Source of the DNA: Ferruginibacter sp.
Lineage (GTDB): Bacteria > Bacteroidota > Bacteroidia > Chitinophagales > Chitinophagaceae
Length of the DNA stretch: 43,792 nt
Direction: 5' to 3'
Assembly (NCBI GenBank): GCA_025352525.1
Contig: JANXTG010000053.1
Span: 1 to 43,792 of the forward strand
Under the pieces are notes generated by a model. That model did not search any database. It saw only the letters and a program-made list of their open reading frames with translations, and was not told the DNA's origin. Positions 19,729 through 28,995 of this stretch are shown here, piece by piece (the first letter of the stretch is position 1; every line of letters starts with the position of its first letter). The position numbers and the translations under genes are program-made.

Positions 19729-21204
19729 ATGAAAAAAATTATTGCTCCCTTATTCTTACTGTTTCTAAATCAAATTGCATTTGCCCAGGCTAAAATAATT
19801 ACAGTTTCCACTACAGATGTAGTTGGAGGGACGGCTACTAATTATGTCGCCGGGGGAAATACATATAATTGGGCGACCTCGCCTAATAATGTACAAAAAA
19901 GAGTAACTGGTTTTTCAACAGCCGCAGGCAGTTTCGGCTATGCAAGTGCATTAGCTGGAGTAGTAAAACTTAAACGTTCTACGGGTGGCACAACAACCGG
20001 AGATTTTTCTCTTGTGTGGTCAGAAGCAAGTGTCACGGCCTCTCCATTTAATATGCAAGCAGCCATTCCCGCAAATATGGAAAGTTATTTTAGTGCTAAC
20101 ATATTTAATAAGGGAACAGATAATTTGTTTGACAATACATCTTCTAATAGTAATAATATTGAAAGATTGGATTGGATATTGAGCGCAGGTTATTCAACTG
20201 CCAATGTAACAAAAACTGGTTTTGCCGTTTTTGAAAGAGGTGCTGACGATGCACATGATCCTTTTGATATAGCCGCTATAACTGGGTTAGATGTTTCTGG
20301 TAACCCAAATGCTTATGGTCCAGTATTAAGAATTCTATCTACCAATTATGGAAATATTACAAACTCTTCAGTGTCTTACAGGATACTTAAAGGTGCAAGC
20401 GGTACCAATCTTTTAGATGCCAGCACAAATACTCAAAATAGAGGCGGCGTCTTTTTATCGTTAAGCGATTTGGGAATCACCGCAGGTGCTACAGTATATG
20501 GTTATTCCTTGCTTGCTGCTGATTTTCCTTCCAGTGCTACTTCTACTGATGTTGTTAATACAAGCAACACTACTAATTTTCCTGTTAATACTGGAGCCCT
20601 CTCGGGCGGTATAGATTTAATAGCTACAACTGGCATTTTTGCTGATTTAACTGTGCTTCCGATATCAATAGAATCTTTTACAGCAAAGCAAGAAAATTAT
20701 AACAAACTATATTGGAAAATAGCAGATCCGGAAAATGAAATAAATAATTTTACAATTTTGAAAAGTACAAATGCTGTTGATTTTTCTGAAATTGGAAATG
20801 TCAAATCCATAAATAATATTGATAATTACAATTTTACTGATTACAATTCTGCAAAAAATTACACAAGCTGCTATTATAAACTAGTAATAAAAAAGAAGAA
20901 TGGTCAGTCTGTTTTTTCAAGCATTGTAAAAATAAATGGCATCAAAAATACTGCTGCTACCATATTACCAAATCCTGTTCTTACAGATGCAGTAATTAAT
21001 TGCAATGTTTTAAAAGATGGATACATCAATATGCTTATCATTAATACGAAAGGCGAAGAAATAATTAGTCAAAAAACAAAAGTACAAAAAGGTTCAAATA
21101 ATATTCAATTGAAGAAGGTAGAAGCGCTAAAACCAGGCTCATACATTGTTAAAATTATATTACCTGACGGACATGCACAGTCCATACCGTTCATTAAAAA
21201 ATAA
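19729..21204 (+). CDS. Secreted protein of unknown function with T9SS type A sorting domain
   Basis: 491 aa; signal peptide MKKIIAPLFLLFLNQIAFAQ; Ser/Thr/Asn-rich body; PISIESFTAKQENYNKLYWKIADPENEINNFTILKSTN linker; C-terminal ATILPNPVLTDAVINCNVL...GSYIVKIILPDGHAQSIPFIKK. Confidence 0.85.
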   Translation: MKKIIAPLFLLFLNQIAFAQAKIITVSTTDVVGGTATNYVAGGNTYNWATSPNNVQKRVTGFSTAAGSFGYASALAGVVKLKRSTGGTTTGDFSLVWSEASVTASPFNMQAAIPANMESYFSANIFNKGTDNLFDNTSSNSNNIERLDWILSAGYSTANVTKTGFAVFERGADDAHDPFDIAAITGLDVSGNPNAYGPVLRILSTNYGNITNSSVSYRILKGASGTNLLDASTNTQNRGGVFLSLSDLGITAGATVYGYSLLAADFPSSATSTDVVNTSNTTNFPVNTGALSGGIDLIATTGIFADLTVLPISIESFTAKQENYNKLYWKIADPENEINNFTILKSTNAVDFSEIGNVKSINNIDNYNFTDYNSAKNYTSCYYKLVIKKKNGQSVFSSIVKINGIKNTAATILPNPVLTDAVINCNVLKDGYINMLIINTKGEEIISQKTKVQKGSNNIQLKKVEALKPGSYIVKIILPDGHAQSIPFIKK

Positions 21205-21218
21205 TATAAATTTTTACT

Positions 21219-21252
21219 AATAAAAAACAGGAGTTAATGCCTGTTTTTTATT
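21219..21252. terminator. Bidirectional intrinsic terminator between convergent genes
   Basis: AATAAAAAACAGG (21219-21231) / CCTGTTTTTTATT (21240-21252): perfect 13-bp inverted repeat, 8-nt loop, T-run on both strands. Confidence 0.88.
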
Positions 21253-21283
21253 GCAGGTAAAAAATCAAGAAATTTATCCAAAA

Positions 21284-22438
21284 CTACACTCTTACATAAA
21301 TTCTCTTCCTGTCCATGACCCATGCAAAAAACCACATCATTCCAATAAAACAAATAGCATAAATGAGCGATCCTAATCTTGGTTCTACGGGTAAAATAGG
21401 TTTACAAATATGTTCATAAAACCAGCCAAAAGGAGAGAGATAATTTTGTTTGCCTGCTGCATTTTTTGCACCGGGAATTCTTATTAATGCCAGTAACCTT
21501 GGCAGTACGCCACTGAGCACAAAAATGAATAGTGCGTTTTTCCCAAACACATCAAAAAATCGGCTCCATGCGCCTTTGGCATTTTTAAAATCTATTAAAT
21601 AAATCATTACCGAAAGTGTGAGCAATGCAAGACCTGTGGTGTAAACGGTATAACTGCTCGACCATATTTTCTTGTTGATTGGGAAAACCATATCCCATGC
21701 AAGCCCGGTAACAATGAGCACGCAACCGGCTACAAATAACCCATTAAGCATTTCCTGCGTTTTACCTTTTTGTAAAATATAATTGCCAGCTAGGTAGCCC
21801 AGAATTACTTGTACAATTCCGGTAAAACTGTTCATCAAACCTTCGGGATCAAAAGCTACTCCTTCACCCTTGTACATGTGGCTTTCGCTTAAAATATCTT
21901 TATCTATTCCGGTGCCGAACCAGCCTGCCAAACTAAATGGATCAGATGGATTCATTACCACACATAAAAACCAATAGCCTAACAAAATAAATGCGCCTGC
22001 TACAAATGCGCCCCGTACTTTAAAAAAATGAACGACGATGGATGCAAAAAAATAACACACAGCTATGCGTTGCAACACACCAAAAATTCTCAATGTATCA
22101 AAAGGCTTAGCAATAAAATTTCCGGCATCATCATACTTTATAAATGGAAACCAATTTAAAAATATACCAATAAAAAAAATCAGCAATGTTCTCTTTACAA
22201 TTTTATACCAAAAAGTTTTTTCGCCTGCAGCATTCAGTTTAGGCATTACAAAAGCCATTGCATTACCTACAGCAAATAAAAAAAAAGGAAATACCAAATC
22301 TGTTGGTGTGCAACCATGCCATGCTGCATGCTCCAATGGCGGGTAAATAAAACTCCATGAACCGGGATTATTTACCAGTATCATCAGCGCAACTGTGGCT
22401 CCTCTAAAAACATCAAGCGAATAAAAACGTTGATTCAT
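21284..22438 (-). CDS. Multi-pass membrane protein, NagX/DUF5009 (heparan-alpha-glucosaminide N-acetyltransferase-like, COG4299) family
   Basis: 384 aa; MNQRFYSLDVFRGATVALMILVNNPGSWSFIYPPLEHAAWHGCTPTDLVFPFFLFAVGNAMAF; multiple TM segments. Confidence 0.9.
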   Translation of the reverse strand: MNQRFYSLDVFRGATVALMILVNNPGSWSFIYPPLEHAAWHGCTPTDLVFPFFLFAVGNAMAFVMPKLNAAGEKTFWYKIVKRTLLIFFIGIFLNWFPFIKYDDAGNFIAKPFDTLRIFGVLQRIAVCYFFASIVVHFFKVRGAFVAGAFILLGYWFLCVVMNPSDPFSLAGWFGTGIDKDILSESHMYKGEGVAFDPEGLMNSFTGIVQVILGYLAGNYILQKGKTQEMLNGLFVAGCVLIVTGLAWDMVFPINKKIWSSSYTVYTTGLALLTLSVMIYLIDFKNAKGAWSRFFDVFGKNALFIFVLSGVLPRLLALIRIPGAKNAAGKQNYLSPFGWFYEHICKPILPVEPRLGSLIYAICFIGMMWFFAWVMDRKRIYVRV

Positions 22439-22512
22439 GGGTTAATTTTAAAAGAAGGAGTTAATTTTTTTATCAAGGTAAATTATAAAATTCTTTTAAA
22501 AAATAGTAAGGG

Positions 22513-22543
22513 TTTGATTTTATGGTTTAAAAACTTACTTTCG
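22513..22543 (+). promoter_or_regulatory. Candidate Bacteroidota promoter (TTTG -33, 19-nt spacer, TACTTTCG -7) upstream of the SSS operon
   Basis: TTTG 22513-22516, spacer 22517-22535, TACTTTCG 22536-22543 (one mismatch to TAnnTTTG). Confidence 0.4.
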
Positions 22544-22589
22544 ATTTTCTAATATCTGTACTGACACCGAATTTTCCTAAAAACTGATT

Positions 22590-24050
22590 ATGTCGCCATA
22601 CCTGCTTTTGTCTTTTGTAATTGGTTATTTTATTTTATTGTTGATAGTGGCCTGGTACACGAGCCGTAATTCTAACAACGAATCTTTTTTTATTGGTAAT
22701 AAAAATTCTAACTGGATGTTGGTGGCTTTTGGCATGATCGGTACTTCTTTGTCGGGTGTTACTTTTGTTAGTGTACCTGGTGGTGTCGGTAAAGAATCCT
22801 TTGCGTATTTTCAAATTGCAATAGGTTATCTAATTGGTTATTTTGTAGTAGCGTTTGTGTTACTGCCATTGTATTACAGGCTAAACCTAACATCAATATA
22901 TGATTATTTAAGCGGCAGACTTGGTGTAAAATCGTACAAAACAGGCGCATCATTTTTTATATTAAGCAGAACATTAGGGGCTACTGCACGATTGTATTTG
23001 GTAGTTAAAATTTTGCAGGATGCCATTCTTTCACAACTTGGTGTTCCGTTTTGGGTTACTACACTTATCATTTTATTAATGATATTAATTTATACCTATG
23101 AAGGTGGTGTAAAAACAATTGTATTTACAGATACGTTGCAAACTACTTTTATGCTGACTGGTTTGGTAGTTTGTGTGTTGTACATTTTACATACTATGAA
23201 TCTTAATTTGTTTTCTGCTTTGGAGATAATGAAGGATAAAGGTTATTCGAAAGTATTTTTTACAGACCCACAAAGCAAATTATTTTTTATAAAACAAATA
23301 CTGGCAGGTGCATTTATTACTATTACTATGACAGGTTTGGATCAGGAAATGATGCAGAAAACAATTTCAGTAAAACGCTTAGGTGATTCCCAAAAAAATA
23401 TTATTACGCTGTCTATTATACTTGTATCTGTATTGTTGTTGTTTCTTTTTTTGGGCGGGCTCTTACACCTTTACGGAACGCAGCAGGGTGTTACTGTTTC
23501 GGGTGATAAATTATTTCCTGAGTTAGCGCTTCACCACATGCCGCAGATCGTTTCTGTAATATTTATTATTGCATTAATTTCTGCATTGTTTCCAAGTGCG
23601 GATGGGGCTATTACTGCACTTACTTCGTCTATATGTATAGATATTATTGGTATGCAAAGGCGTAATGATATGACGGAAGTAACCAAAAAGAAAATGAGAC
23701 AAAGAGTGCATTTAATGGTAGCATTCGTTTTCCTTTTGTTTGTTTTGGTATTTTACCAGGTAAATAATCCGAGTATGATTGGCGTTATACTTAAAGTTGC
23801 TGCTTACACTTATGGGCCACTTTTAGGACTGTTTACTTTCGGGATAATTAGTAAAAGAAATGTGCATGATGACTTGGTACCATTTGTATGTATTGCTGCA
23901 CCATTAATCTGTTTTTTTGTAGATAAGTTTCAAAATGTATTATTGGGGGGGCTGCAAATTGGATCAGAACTTTTATTGCTTAATGGTTTTCTTACATATA
24001 TTGGTTTGTTAATAGTATCTAAAAAAGTGGAGGAACAAATAGCTAATTAA
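22590..24050 (+). CDS. Sodium:solute symporter (SSS) family protein
   Basis: 486 aa, many TM segments; NSNNESFFIGNKNSNWMLVAFGMIGTSLSGVTFVSVPG, SRTLGATARLYLVVKIL, TMTGLDQEMMQKTISV. Confidence 0.93.
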   Translation: MSPYLLLSFVIGYFILLLIVAWYTSRNSNNESFFIGNKNSNWMLVAFGMIGTSLSGVTFVSVPGGVGKESFAYFQIAIGYLIGYFVVAFVLLPLYYRLNLTSIYDYLSGRLGVKSYKTGASFFILSRTLGATARLYLVVKILQDAILSQLGVPFWVTTLIILLMILIYTYEGGVKTIVFTDTLQTTFMLTGLVVCVLYILHTMNLNLFSALEIMKDKGYSKVFFTDPQSKLFFIKQILAGAFITITMTGLDQEMMQKTISVKRLGDSQKNIITLSIILVSVLLLFLFLGGLLHLYGTQQGVTVSGDKLFPELALHHMPQIVSVIFIIALISALFPSADGAITALTSSICIDIIGMQRRNDMTEVTKKKMRQRVHLMVAFVFLLFVLVFYQVNNPSMIGVILKVAAYTYGPLLGLFTFGIISKRNVHDDLVPFVCIAAPLICFFVDKFQNVLLGGLQIGSELLLLNGFLTYIGLLIVSKKVEEQIAN

Positions 24051-24688
24051 TGGAAATTATAAACCCTCTTGTAGAAAATTATATCGAAAAACTCTCGAGT
24101 CCACCGCATGCGTTTCTGCAACAAATTTTAGATGAAACAAATGCTGATCATCCCCATGCACACATGATAAGCGGTGCAGTACAAGGCAAGTTTTTGCAGA
24201 TGATTAGCAGAATGATAAAACCGCTGAAAGTATTGGAAATAGGGGCTTTTACAGGGTTTAGTGCTTTGTGCCTTGCCGAAGGATTACAAACCAATGGCGA
24301 AATTCATACGATCGAATTAAGAGAAGATGATGCCGCAACAGCACAAAAAAACTTCAATAAAAGTTCTTTTAAAGAAAGTATAAAATTACACATTGGAGAT
24401 GCTAAAATAATAATTCCGACGTTATTACATGAATGGGATCTTATTTTTATTGATGCTGATAAAACAAGTTATATTGATTATTACGAATTAACTTTACCGC
24501 AACTCAAAAAAAATGGTTTTATTTTAGCTGATAATGTGTTGTTTCATGGGCAAGTACTCCCTGAAAATATCACCGGAAAGAATGCTAAGGCAATAGATGT
24601 TTTTAATAAACACATTGCCAGTGATACCAGAAGCGAACAGGTTTTACTTTCCGTTAGAGACGGAATTTCCATAATAAGAAAAGTATAA
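24050..24688 (+). CDS. Class I SAM-dependent O-methyltransferase (caffeoyl-CoA OMT-like)
   Basis: 212 aa; LKVLEIGAFTGFSALCLAEGL, WDLIFIDADKTSYIDYYELTLPQLKKNGFILADNVLFHGQV; start overlaps the upstream stop (TAATG). Confidence 0.93.
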   Translation: MEIINPLVENYIEKLSSPPHAFLQQILDETNADHPHAHMISGAVQGKFLQMISRMIKPLKVLEIGAFTGFSALCLAEGLQTNGEIHTIELREDDAATAQKNFNKSSFKESIKLHIGDAKIIIPTLLHEWDLIFIDADKTSYIDYYELTLPQLKKNGFILADNVLFHGQVLPENITGKNAKAIDVFNKHIASDTRSEQVLLSVRDGISIIRKV

Positions 24689-24689
24689 T

Positions 24690-25658
24690 ATGAAGAAACT
24701 TATTTTTATTATTACTGTTATAATATTAAACAGTAATTTATTTGCACAAAAAATTTCACCTGATGAATATATCCATACTTACTGTAACATGGCTGTTGCG
24801 GAAATGAAACGTTCAGGTATTCCTGCATCTGTAACGCTTGCGCAGGGTATTTTAGAAACAGAATGTGGTAACAGTGAACTGGTAAAAAAATCGAATAATC
24901 ATTTTGGTATAAAATGTAAAAGTACATGGACCGGTGAAAGTGTATCACATACTGATGATGCCCCTAATGAGTGTTTTAGGAAATACAATAATCCTGCAGA
25001 CAGTTACAAGGATCACAGCGACTATTTAAAAACTTCCCCCAGATATGCAGCTTTATTTCAATTGGCATCTTCAGACTACAAAGGCTGGGCTTACGGATTA
25101 AAAAAAGCAGGTTATGCCACAAATCCTCAATACCCACAAATAGTAATTTCTAATATTGAAAAATATAATCTACAGCAATATGATAATTTAAGCGAAAAGG
25201 ATTTGGATGACATTGCCATAAATAAAATAACCAGTGCTCAAAAGCTGGAAGTGCAAAATTTTGCTGTAAATATTACAGCCATTGAAAATTCTATTAAACT
25301 AAAAAATAAAATTAATGGTCTTAAGGCTTTAATGGCTCCAAAAGGTTCGTCTTTACTCGTTATAGCTTCAAAGGCAAATATTGATTTAGGAAAATTATTG
25401 GAGTTTAACGATCTCTCAACTGATGGGTTAATAAATGATGAGCAGGTAATTTATTTAGAGAAAAAACCTAAACAGGGTAACAGAGATTTTTACATTGTTT
25501 TGCAAGTTGAAACTTTGTATGATATTTCGCAAAACAACGCTATCCAGTTAAAATATTTATTGCAGTTTAATAATATGGATGTAAATCAGACTGTACAGAA
25601 AGGAACAAAAATTAAATTACGAAACACAGACGCAACTTCTTTAACCTTTTCAAAATAA
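24690..25658 (+). CDS. Glucosaminidase domain-containing protein with C-terminal LysM-like repeats (peptidoglycan hydrolase)
   Basis: 322 aa; signal peptide; IPASVTLAQGILETECGNSELVKKSNNHFGIKCKSTWTGESVSHTDDAPNECFRKYNNPADSYKDHSDYLK; LysM-like GSSLLVIASKANIDLGKLLEFNDL and VLQVETLYDISQNNAIQLKYLLQFNNM. Confidence 0.9.
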   Translation: MKKLIFIITVIILNSNLFAQKISPDEYIHTYCNMAVAEMKRSGIPASVTLAQGILETECGNSELVKKSNNHFGIKCKSTWTGESVSHTDDAPNECFRKYNNPADSYKDHSDYLKTSPRYAALFQLASSDYKGWAYGLKKAGYATNPQYPQIVISNIEKYNLQQYDNLSEKDLDDIAINKITSAQKLEVQNFAVNITAIENSIKLKNKINGLKALMAPKGSSLLVIASKANIDLGKLLEFNDLSTDGLINDEQVIYLEKKPKQGNRDFYIVLQVETLYDISQNNAIQLKYLLQFNNMDVNQTVQKGTKIKLRNTDATSLTFSK

Positions 25659-25664
25659 TTTTAT

Positions 25665-26204
25665 ATGTCTGTTATACAGGTTAAAGATAAAAAATTTACA
25701 CCCTATTTATCTGTTTCACAAATTGATGAACAGGTTAAAAGATTAGCTGCTGAAATTAATAAAGATTACGAAGGGAAAAGTCCTTTGTTTATAGCTATTT
25801 TAAACGGATCGTTTATGTTTGCTTCAGATCTTTTTAAAGAACTTACTATAGAAGTAGAAATTTGTTTTATAAAATTAGCATCTTATAAAGGTACCAAAAG
25901 TACAGGGCAGGTAATAACTTCAATCGGCCTCGATGCTACCTTAACAGGGCGTCATGTAATAATCTTAGAGGATATAGTAGATACAGGAAAAACATTGCAT
26001 GAATTTTTGCCACAGCTGGAAAATCACCAACCAGCATCTCTAAAAATTGCAGCTTTATTACATAAGCCTGAAGCATTGGCATATCCTATAATTATTGATT
26101 ATTTAGGATTTAATGTACCTGATAAATTTTTACTTGGCTATGGTTTGGATTATGATGGCTTTGCCAGAAATCTAAAAGAAATTTATCAGCTTAGTGAAGA
26201 CTAA
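25665..26204 (+). CDS. hpt: Hypoxanthine phosphoribosyltransferase
   Basis: 179 aa; LFIAILNGSFMFASDLFKEL, VIILEDIVDTGKTLHEFL, YLGFNVPDKFLLGYGLDYDGFARNLKEIYQL. Confidence 0.95.
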   Translation: MSVIQVKDKKFTPYLSVSQIDEQVKRLAAEINKDYEGKSPLFIAILNGSFMFASDLFKELTIEVEICFIKLASYKGTKSTGQVITSIGLDATLTGRHVIILEDIVDTGKTLHEFLPQLENHQPASLKIAALLHKPEALAYPIIIDYLGFNVPDKFLLGYGLDYDGFARNLKEIYQLSED

Positions 26205-26391
26205 ATTTTCTCTTTAAAATTGAATTATCATGGTCTATTTTTCTAATACAATCTATTAACAGGCTTAGTTATTAAAGTATTTTAATTATATTTATATGAC
26301 GAGTTTTTAAATTTAAATATTTCATCGTTTGACTTTGTTTCTTTTCGGTTACCAAAATAAATAATTATACGAAGTTCTTTCGTGCTACTGT

Positions 26392-28146
26392 TTGAAAAAA
26401 ATAGTGTCATATTGCCTGTTTATTTGTTTTGCGCTATCAGCCAAATCACAAAATTATCTTCGGGGTACCATCCGAGGTGAAAAAAATACTTTTTTACAAA
26501 ACGCCAAGATTTTTTTACATTCTTCCAAACTATCTTTTGTATCCAGTTTGGACGGGAGTTTTGGTATTCCTTCCTCAAAATTTTACGACTCTATAACCGT
26601 TAATCTAGAAGGTTATAAATCTCAGACATCTGCTATTAAAGCTGATAGCTGGCTTACTGTTACATTAAAAAGTAATGAGACAGTCTTGACTAAAAATAAA
26701 CCTAAATTAATTTCAATTACAAAAGATGCAAAAGAAACTTCGAGATATAATCCAATTATTAGCGATGAAACGTATTTTAAAATAGTTGAAAATGAATTTG
26801 TGAAAACTGAAAAATTTCCCAATGCCAGTTTTTCATTATTTGTAAACAAAGCTTCGTATAGTAATGTTCGTAGGTTTATAAATACGCAGAGCAAAGTGCC
26901 ACCAGATGCAGTAAGAATTGAGGAGATGATTAATTATTTTAATCTTGATTACGAAAATCCGGCTAGCAATGAAATCTTTAACATCAGAAGTTCAATAGCA
27001 TCGTGCCCATGGAATAAGAATAGCAAACTCTTATATTTAAAAACAAGTGCAAAAAAGATAGATTTAAACAAAACTCCCCCCGGAAATTTTGTTTTTCTTA
27101 TTGATGTTTCCGGAAGTATGGACATGCCTAATAGACTTCCTTTATTAAAGGAGGCATTTCAGCTATTTGTAAAAAATTTAAGGGCGATTGATAAAGTGTC
27201 TATAGTTACTTATGGTGGTGTTGTGAGCACTTGGCTAGAACCTACAAGTGGCAATGAAAAAGAAAAAATAAACAATTCTCTTGAGTTGCTTGTTGCTGCA
27301 GGCGATACACCCGGTGAATCTGCAATTATTGCCGCATACAAGCTAGCCAATTCAACCTTTATTAAAGATGGAAACAACAGGGTTATTTTGGCTACAGATG
27401 GTGATTTTAATGTTGGACAAACTTCAGAAAAAGCGCTCGATGAATTAATAACTAAACAACGTGAATCAGGTGTTTATCTTACTTGTCTTGGGGTAGGTAT
27501 GGGAAATTTTAAAGATTCTAAATTGCAAACACTTGCAAAACGAGGCAACGGTAATTATGCCTACATTGATGATTTAAATGAGGCTGAAAAAGTATTGGTA
27601 CACGAACTTACAGAAACCCTCTATACAGTTGCAGACAATGCTTTTATTAATGTAATTTTTGACGAAAAACAAATAGCCAGTTATCGGTTGATAGGATTTG
27701 ATAATAAACGAGATGCAGTACAGGATGTTAGCAGTGAAATTGATGGAGGCGAGATGGGAAGTGGAAGCAGTACAATGGCTTTATTTGAAATTGAGCCTAC
27801 AACAAAGTGCAGCGCTGGTATTAATATTGGGAAACTGATTTTAAAATTTCACGATCCGAGTGTAACTCCTGCAGTATTAAAAGAAATAAATTATGATATT
27901 CCTTTTAATAAAACTGATTCGGTTACAAACAGTGAAAAGTTTTCTGCTGCCGTTGCCATGTTTGGTTTAAAACTTAAAGAATCGCCTTATTTAAATAATG
28001 CAACATGGAAAGATGTAAAATCTTGTGCTTTAACTGCAGCGGATACAAAAATATTTTTACAAAACGATTTTTTAAAGCTCGTTGAAAAAGCTATAAAAAT
28101 TTATGATCCAGGTAAGAAAAAAAGAAAAAATGAAAGTGAAGATTAA
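26392..28146 (+). CDS. vWA domain-containing secreted protein (YfbK-like) with N-terminal CarboxypepD_reg-like domain
   Basis: 584 aa from TTG; RFINTQSKVPPDAVRIEEMINYFNLDYENP, MIDAS FLIDVSGSMDMPNRLPLLKEAF, ATDGDFNVGQTSEKAL; DUF3520-like C-terminus. Confidence 0.92.
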   Translation: MKKIVSYCLFICFALSAKSQNYLRGTIRGEKNTFLQNAKIFLHSSKLSFVSSLDGSFGIPSSKFYDSITVNLEGYKSQTSAIKADSWLTVTLKSNETVLTKNKPKLISITKDAKETSRYNPIISDETYFKIVENEFVKTEKFPNASFSLFVNKASYSNVRRFINTQSKVPPDAVRIEEMINYFNLDYENPASNEIFNIRSSIASCPWNKNSKLLYLKTSAKKIDLNKTPPGNFVFLIDVSGSMDMPNRLPLLKEAFQLFVKNLRAIDKVSIVTYGGVVSTWLEPTSGNEKEKINNSLELLVAAGDTPGESAIIAAYKLANSTFIKDGNNRVILATDGDFNVGQTSEKALDELITKQRESGVYLTCLGVGMGNFKDSKLQTLAKRGNGNYAYIDDLNEAEKVLVHELTETLYTVADNAFINVIFDEKQIASYRLIGFDNKRDAVQDVSSEIDGGEMGSGSSTMALFEIEPTTKCSAGINIGKLILKFHDPSVTPAVLKEINYDIPFNKTDSVTNSEKFSAAVAMFGLKLKESPYLNNATWKDVKSCALTAADTKIFLQNDFLKLVEKAIKIYDPGKKKRKNESED

Positions 28147-28168
28147 AAAATATTTGTGAATTTATAAC

Positions 28169-28206
28169 ATAAAAAAGCTTTCTTATTTGTAAGAAAGCTT
28201 TTTTAT
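28169..28206. terminator. Bidirectional intrinsic terminator between convergent genes
   Basis: ATAAAAAAGCTTTCTTA (28169-28185) TTTG TAAGAAAGCTTTTTTAT (28190-28206): perfect 17-bp stem with T-runs on both strands. Confidence 0.93.
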
Positions 28207-28225
28207 GTATTGAATACTGATTAGT

Positions 28226-28981
28226 TTATTTTACTTCAATGCCATCATTTAACTCAGCATCTACTAAAATTCTACCACAGTTTTCGCAAACCATAATTTT
28301 TTTGCGTAGTTTAATTTCGCTCTGCTTTTGTGGAGGTATAGCGTGAAAACAACCGCCACAACTGTCTCTTTCAACTGCGACAACCGCCAAACCATTTCGG
28401 TAGTTATTTCTGATACGATCATATCCTACCAAGAGTCTTTCTTCCACATGTGCCCTTGCAGATTCTATATCTTTACTAAAATGTTTTTCCTCTTTTTCTG
28501 TTTCGCTTATAATTTTTTCAAGTTCACTTTTCTTACCGCTCAAATTTGCTTCTTTGGTAGAAACTGCTCTTTTTGCAATTTCAAGTTGTCTTGCTTTTTC
28601 TCCTATTTCTTCGTTTGCATCTTTAATGTGTTTTTCGCACAGTTTTTCTTCCAGCTGCTGCATTTCAATTTCTTTGTTGATTGCTTCAAACTCACGACTG
28701 TTTTTTACGTTTTCACTTTGCTTCTCGTATTTTTCAATAAGCGCTTTTGCTTCTTTGATACCTTCTTTGCGAAGATCTATAAATTCAGTAATGCCATTTA
28801 TTTCTTCTTCAACACGTGTTTGGCGGGCATGTAATCCTTCAATTTCATCTTCCAAATCTTTAACTTCCATAGGCAATTCACCTTTAAGTACATGAATCTC
28901 GTCAAGCTTGCTGTCAATCTTTTGCAAACGTACAAGAGAAGTCAATTTTTCTTCTACTGAAAATTCTTTAACTGCTGCCAT
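28226..28981 (-). CDS. Coiled-coil C4-type zinc ribbon protein
   Basis: 251 aa; long charged coiled coil, then CGGCFHAIPPQKQSEIKLRKKIMVCENCGRILVD. Downstream of the Nif3-like gene. Confidence 0.93.
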   Translation of the reverse strand: MAAVKEFSVEEKLTSLVRLQKIDSKLDEIHVLKGELPMEVKDLEDEIEGLHARQTRVEEEINGITEFIDLRKEGIKEAKALIEKYEKQSENVKNSREFEAINKEIEMQQLEEKLCEKHIKDANEEIGEKARQLEIAKRAVSTKEANLSGKKSELEKIISETEKEEKHFSKDIESARAHVEERLLVGYDRIRNNYRNGLAVVAVERDSCGGCFHAIPPQKQSEIKLRKKIMVCENCGRILVDAELNDGIEVK

Positions 28982-28995
28982 GGTATATTTTTTTA

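Noticed and set aside
28328-28895. Overlapping plus-strand ORFs (168 and 113 aa) opposite the zinc-ribbon gene
   Set aside because: Antisense frames of a Lys/Glu-rich coiled-coil gene, which naturally give Phe/Ser/Cys-rich open frames; no independent motif.
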